This document shows positions 61,842 to 64,000 of a stretch of DNA of 64,000 bases, piece after piece. Numbering within the stretch: the stretch's first letter is position 1; every line of letters begins with the position of its first letter. This DNA is from Blautia luti. Lineage in GTDB: Bacteria; Bacillota; Clostridia; Lachnospirales; Lachnospiraceae. The DNA is taken from the NCBI RefSeq assembly GCF_033096465.1, contig NZ_AP028156.1, positions 121,001 through 185,000 of the forward strand, in the 5' to 3' direction. The notes beneath the pieces were generated by a model. That model was not told the origin of the DNA, did not search any database, and saw only the letters and a list, made by a program, of their open reading frames with translations. Position numbers and translations under genes: made by a program.

Positions 61842-62645
61842 CTAGATCAGATGGAAATGTTTCAGTGCATTGGCAATTCCATCTTCCTCTATATTGGTAG
61901 TCTGGTACGTACAATGAGGAAGAATCTTCGGATCTGACTGCCCCATTGCAATGCTGGTTCCGGCGAACTGAAGCATCGGAAGATCGTTGGTGCTGTCTCC
62001 GAATGCGAAAGTATCTTCTATGGACACTCCCAGATGATCTGCCAGGAACTGGATTCCGGTAGCTTTACTGTATTCTTTCTGGGTCAGTTCCCAGGCTGCG
62101 TCTTCATGTACGAAGCAGATGAAATGCTGGTCTGCAAATGCGCGGAAAGCTTCTGTATCTGCTCCAGGAACCGGAAATGCCAGAAATTTGTCGAAAGTGA
62201 ATGTGTGATAAACCTCCGGGCTGTAGAGAGAAAGATCCTCCACAGCAGTTTCAACTTTTAATTGTGCAATGGCATCAGGAAGAGCTTTGGCTGCACCGTC
62301 ATACAGGATTTTGTCCGGACGTTCGAAAAATGCGGGCATTTGACACTGGCGAAGCCTTTCTACAGTTTCCCTGCACAGTTCGTTGGGATTGGAACTGGAG
62401 AAGAGAAGTTCTCCGTTCATGTAGATCTGGCTTCCACAGCCACATACATATCCATCGAAATCCATCTCTTTGATCATACTGGAAATCATGGCGTAGGTGC
62501 GCCCGGAATTGATAAAAAGGAGATGCCCGTTAGCCCGGGCTTCCTTTAACGCCTGACGTGTACTGTCAGGGACTTTCCATGGATAAGGGGTCAGCAGAGT
62601 TCCGTCAATATCAAAAAATAAAAGTTTACGTGTATTATTCTTCAT
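61842..62645 (-). CDS. Cof-type HAD-IIB sugar-phosphate phosphatase
   Basis: 267 residues from the minus ATG at 62645 (nine bases after GAAGAGG; an ATG at 62654 touches that site). HAD motif I FFDIDGTLL (Asp12, Asp14), motif II FINSGRT, and motif IV FGDSTNDLPML. Likely a phosphatase for sugar phosphates or similar small metabolites. The start overlaps the stop of the DUF4317 gene, so the two are one operon. Confidence 0.9.
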   Translation of the reverse strand: MKNNTRKLLFFDIDGTLLTPYPWKVPDSTRQALKEARANGHLLFINSGRTYAMISSMIKEMDFDGYVCGCGSQIYMNGELLFSSSNPNELCRETVERLRQCQMPAFFERPDKILYDGAAKALPDAIAQLKVETAVEDLSLYSPEVYHTFTFDKFLAFPVPGADTEAFRAFADQHFICFVHEDAAWELTQKEYSKATGIQFLADHLGVSIEDTFAFGDSTNDLPMLQFAGTSIAMGQSDPKILPHCTYQTTNIEEDGIANALKHFHLI

Positions 62646-63795
62646 AAATGTCATCCTCTTCAGAAGTTCTTTCACCTGTATGTACGCGGATGCCATTTAA
62701 TTCTACATTATCCTCCATAGGGATCACCAGACATTTGCGTCCGTCGATGATCCTGGTTTCCACCAGATCTGCGCGTTCAGGATCTACGTGGATCACCACG
62801 TCAGGAGTTTTGATCTCGAAACGGCGGGTATTGGTGATATTAGAAGCAACCAGAGAAGATTTTTCTCCGGCAGTGATCTCGTACTGCTCGTCAAAGGACT
62901 GGAGTTTATCATCCTCCACGCCGCATTCTTCGAAGAGACGCCTGACTTCAGACTTCGTCAGAACTACAGGTTCCGGTTCATCTTTCTGGGATTCGATCAG
63001 TTCGTTTAATTTCTCATGAATATTTAAAACTGTGTCATATTTACAATCATCTCCCAATGTATCCTCTACCAGGGCGTTAAAAGAATCACGCTGTCCGCCT
63101 GCAGACAGAGGAGCAGTACAGCCCAGAAGCTCGTCGATAAAAATGTCCCGAAGCTCGTTGGTATTCTTACTATAATAAAGAACACCGTGAATATCGGTAC
63201 TTCTGTCGTTAAACTGCGGGAAAAGGAATGCCACGTCCGGCATTTCCACGATCCAGTCGCGGATACGGTCCTGGATGCTGTTTGTCTCTGCGTTGTAACA
63301 AAGGCCGGCTTTGGATAATTTCACAGGGCAGATACAGCACATAATGTGGTCATAGATTTCGTCGGATGCATCGAACATCTCAGCACCGTCGGAAGATTTG
63401 CCCGGGATATCATAGACCCCGTGGATCAGAATGATATAGTAATTCTCCGGGTAATCATAAGTCTCAATGATCCTGTCATAAAAACTCTCAATCAGGGCAT
63501 CGTCTGTAAGTTTGCTCTCGCGCAGCTTCATAAGGAAATGCTGTGTACCTCCCTCGGTCTCCTGATCCAGCGGAAATTCCATATTCATCAGATTCTTCCC
63601 GATGGTTCCGGACAGGGATTTGCGGAAAATCTCAAAATATTTAAACATTTCCTCCTCAGAAAGAGAAAGAAATGCTTCTTTTAATTCAGTCTTTTTATTC
63701 TTCTCTCCATCCACGTAACATCCACAGATACGGGTAATAGAGCAGTTTTCCGGGGTAAACTGTTTCTTGATCTCGGAAATTTCTTTTTTATTCAT
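62635..63795 (-). CDS. DUF4317 family protein
   Basis: 386 residues; minus ATG at 63795 is taken as start (a GTG at 63807 is in frame). Contains MNKKEISEIKKQFTPENCS, TRICGCYVDGEKNK and PDVAFLFPQFNDRSTDIHGV, typical of DUF4317, a family of unknown function common in Firmicutes. Soluble, acidic C-terminus (ERTSEEDDIYEE). Its stop overlaps the HAD gene start. Confidence 0.85.
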   Translation of the reverse strand: MNKKEISEIKKQFTPENCSITRICGCYVDGEKNKKTELKEAFLSLSEEEMFKYFEIFRKSLSGTIGKNLMNMEFPLDQETEGGTQHFLMKLRESKLTDDALIESFYDRIIETYDYPENYYIILIHGVYDIPGKSSDGAEMFDASDEIYDHIMCCICPVKLSKAGLCYNAETNSIQDRIRDWIVEMPDVAFLFPQFNDRSTDIHGVLYYSKNTNELRDIFIDELLGCTAPLSAGGQRDSFNALVEDTLGDDCKYDTVLNIHEKLNELIESQKDEPEPVVLTKSEVRRLFEECGVEDDKLQSFDEQYEITAGEKSSLVASNITNTRRFEIKTPDVVIHVDPERADLVETRIIDGRKCLVIPMEDNVELNGIRVHTGERTSEEDDIYEE

Positions 63796-63887
63796 ATAAT
63801 GAAACACCTCGTAGTTAATTTACTTAATATTATAGCTCAGTTTGGAAAAAGGGGCAAGGATGAAGTAGTGCATTTTCTGGATACAGG

Positions 63888-63896
63888 TGTTATAAT
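63888..63896 (+). promoter_or_regulatory. Extended -10 for the nitroreductase gene
   Basis: TG at 63888-63889 and TATAAT at 63891-63896; no clear -35 was seen. The start codon is 30 bases downstream. Confidence 0.5.
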
Positions 63897-63925
63897 TAGA
63901 AAAAACGCGCACAGGAGGAATACAT

Positions 63926-64000
63926 ATGAACGAAACATTAAAAACACTGCTGGAACGCAGAAGCGTACGTGGGTATAAAGAAGACCTGGTACCTGCAGAG
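63926..64000 (+). CDS. Nitroreductase family protein, 5' part (cut by window end)
   Basis: Twenty-five codons after ACAGGAGG: MNETLKTLLERRSVRGYK, the conserved N-terminus (ERRSVR.Y) of FMN-dependent nitroreductases. The rest of the gene is outside the window. Confidence 0.8.
   Translation, partial: MNETLKTLLERRSVRGYKEDLVPAE

Overview
This window looks like a chromosome segment of a spore-forming, Gram-positive gut Clostridium-group bacterium, most likely Lachnospiraceae (Blautia-like; the genus is an inference from gene content and style, not proven). The evidence is strong AGGAGG ribosome-binding sites, a T-box leader on ileS, sporulation and germination genes (spmAB, a SPOCS-LysM protein, a ger cluster), glycogen enzymes (pgcA, glgP, glgB) and large secreted proteins with Ig-like and Fn3 modules. 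No rRNA, tRNA, CRISPR array, intact transposase or prophage was seen.

Layout. 1-6.4 kb: the 3' part of a GH113-like glycosidase, an ABC exporter broken by an internal deletion, a NifX-FKBP fusion, a small membrane protein and a U32-type pair whose first gene carries short GGGGAC palindromic repeats in its coding sequence. 6.6-18.7 kb: phosphoglucomutase, then two giant secreted modular proteins facing away from each other around a DUF362 ferredoxin-like protein. 18.7-21.2 kb: a LytTR response regulator and two consecutive GHKL-type sensor proteins that look like a histidine kinase split into a phosphoacceptor half and an ATPase half. 21.6-23.9 kb: a membrane acyltransferase and two decayed genes (an Rpn-type nuclease and a hybrid kinase reduced to its two ends). 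24-33.7 kb: nucleoside hydrolase, exonuclease, DacA carboxypeptidase, T-box plus ileS, glycogen phosphorylase.

33.9-45 kb is largely sporulation, envelope and isoprenoid functions: spmAB, plsC, a PrcB-like lipoprotein, SPOCS-LysM, ispE with a GntR regulator and a likely operator, a GerA protein followed by a GerAB-GerAC fusion, murI and a DUF1934 protein. 45-50 kb holds two NodB-type polysaccharide deacetylases around a secreted trigger-factor-like lipoprotein. 50-64 kb holds glgB, a conserved 77-residue protein, two COG0523 GTPases (one with a long His-rich arm, one fused to a DUF1980-like domain), pth, mfd, a PrsA-like lipoprotein, a diguanylate cyclase switched off by a 14-bp tandem duplication, a HAD phosphatase, a DUF4317 protein and the start of a nitroreductase.

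The most interesting items are the split histidine kinase, the 14-bp duplication that frameshifts the GGDEF gene and would restore it if lost, the GerAB-GerAC fusion, the COG0523 pair, the palindromic repeats read through in frame inside a gene, and three genes that each keep both ends but have lost their middles. All family assignments come from reading the translated sequence; no database search was run.
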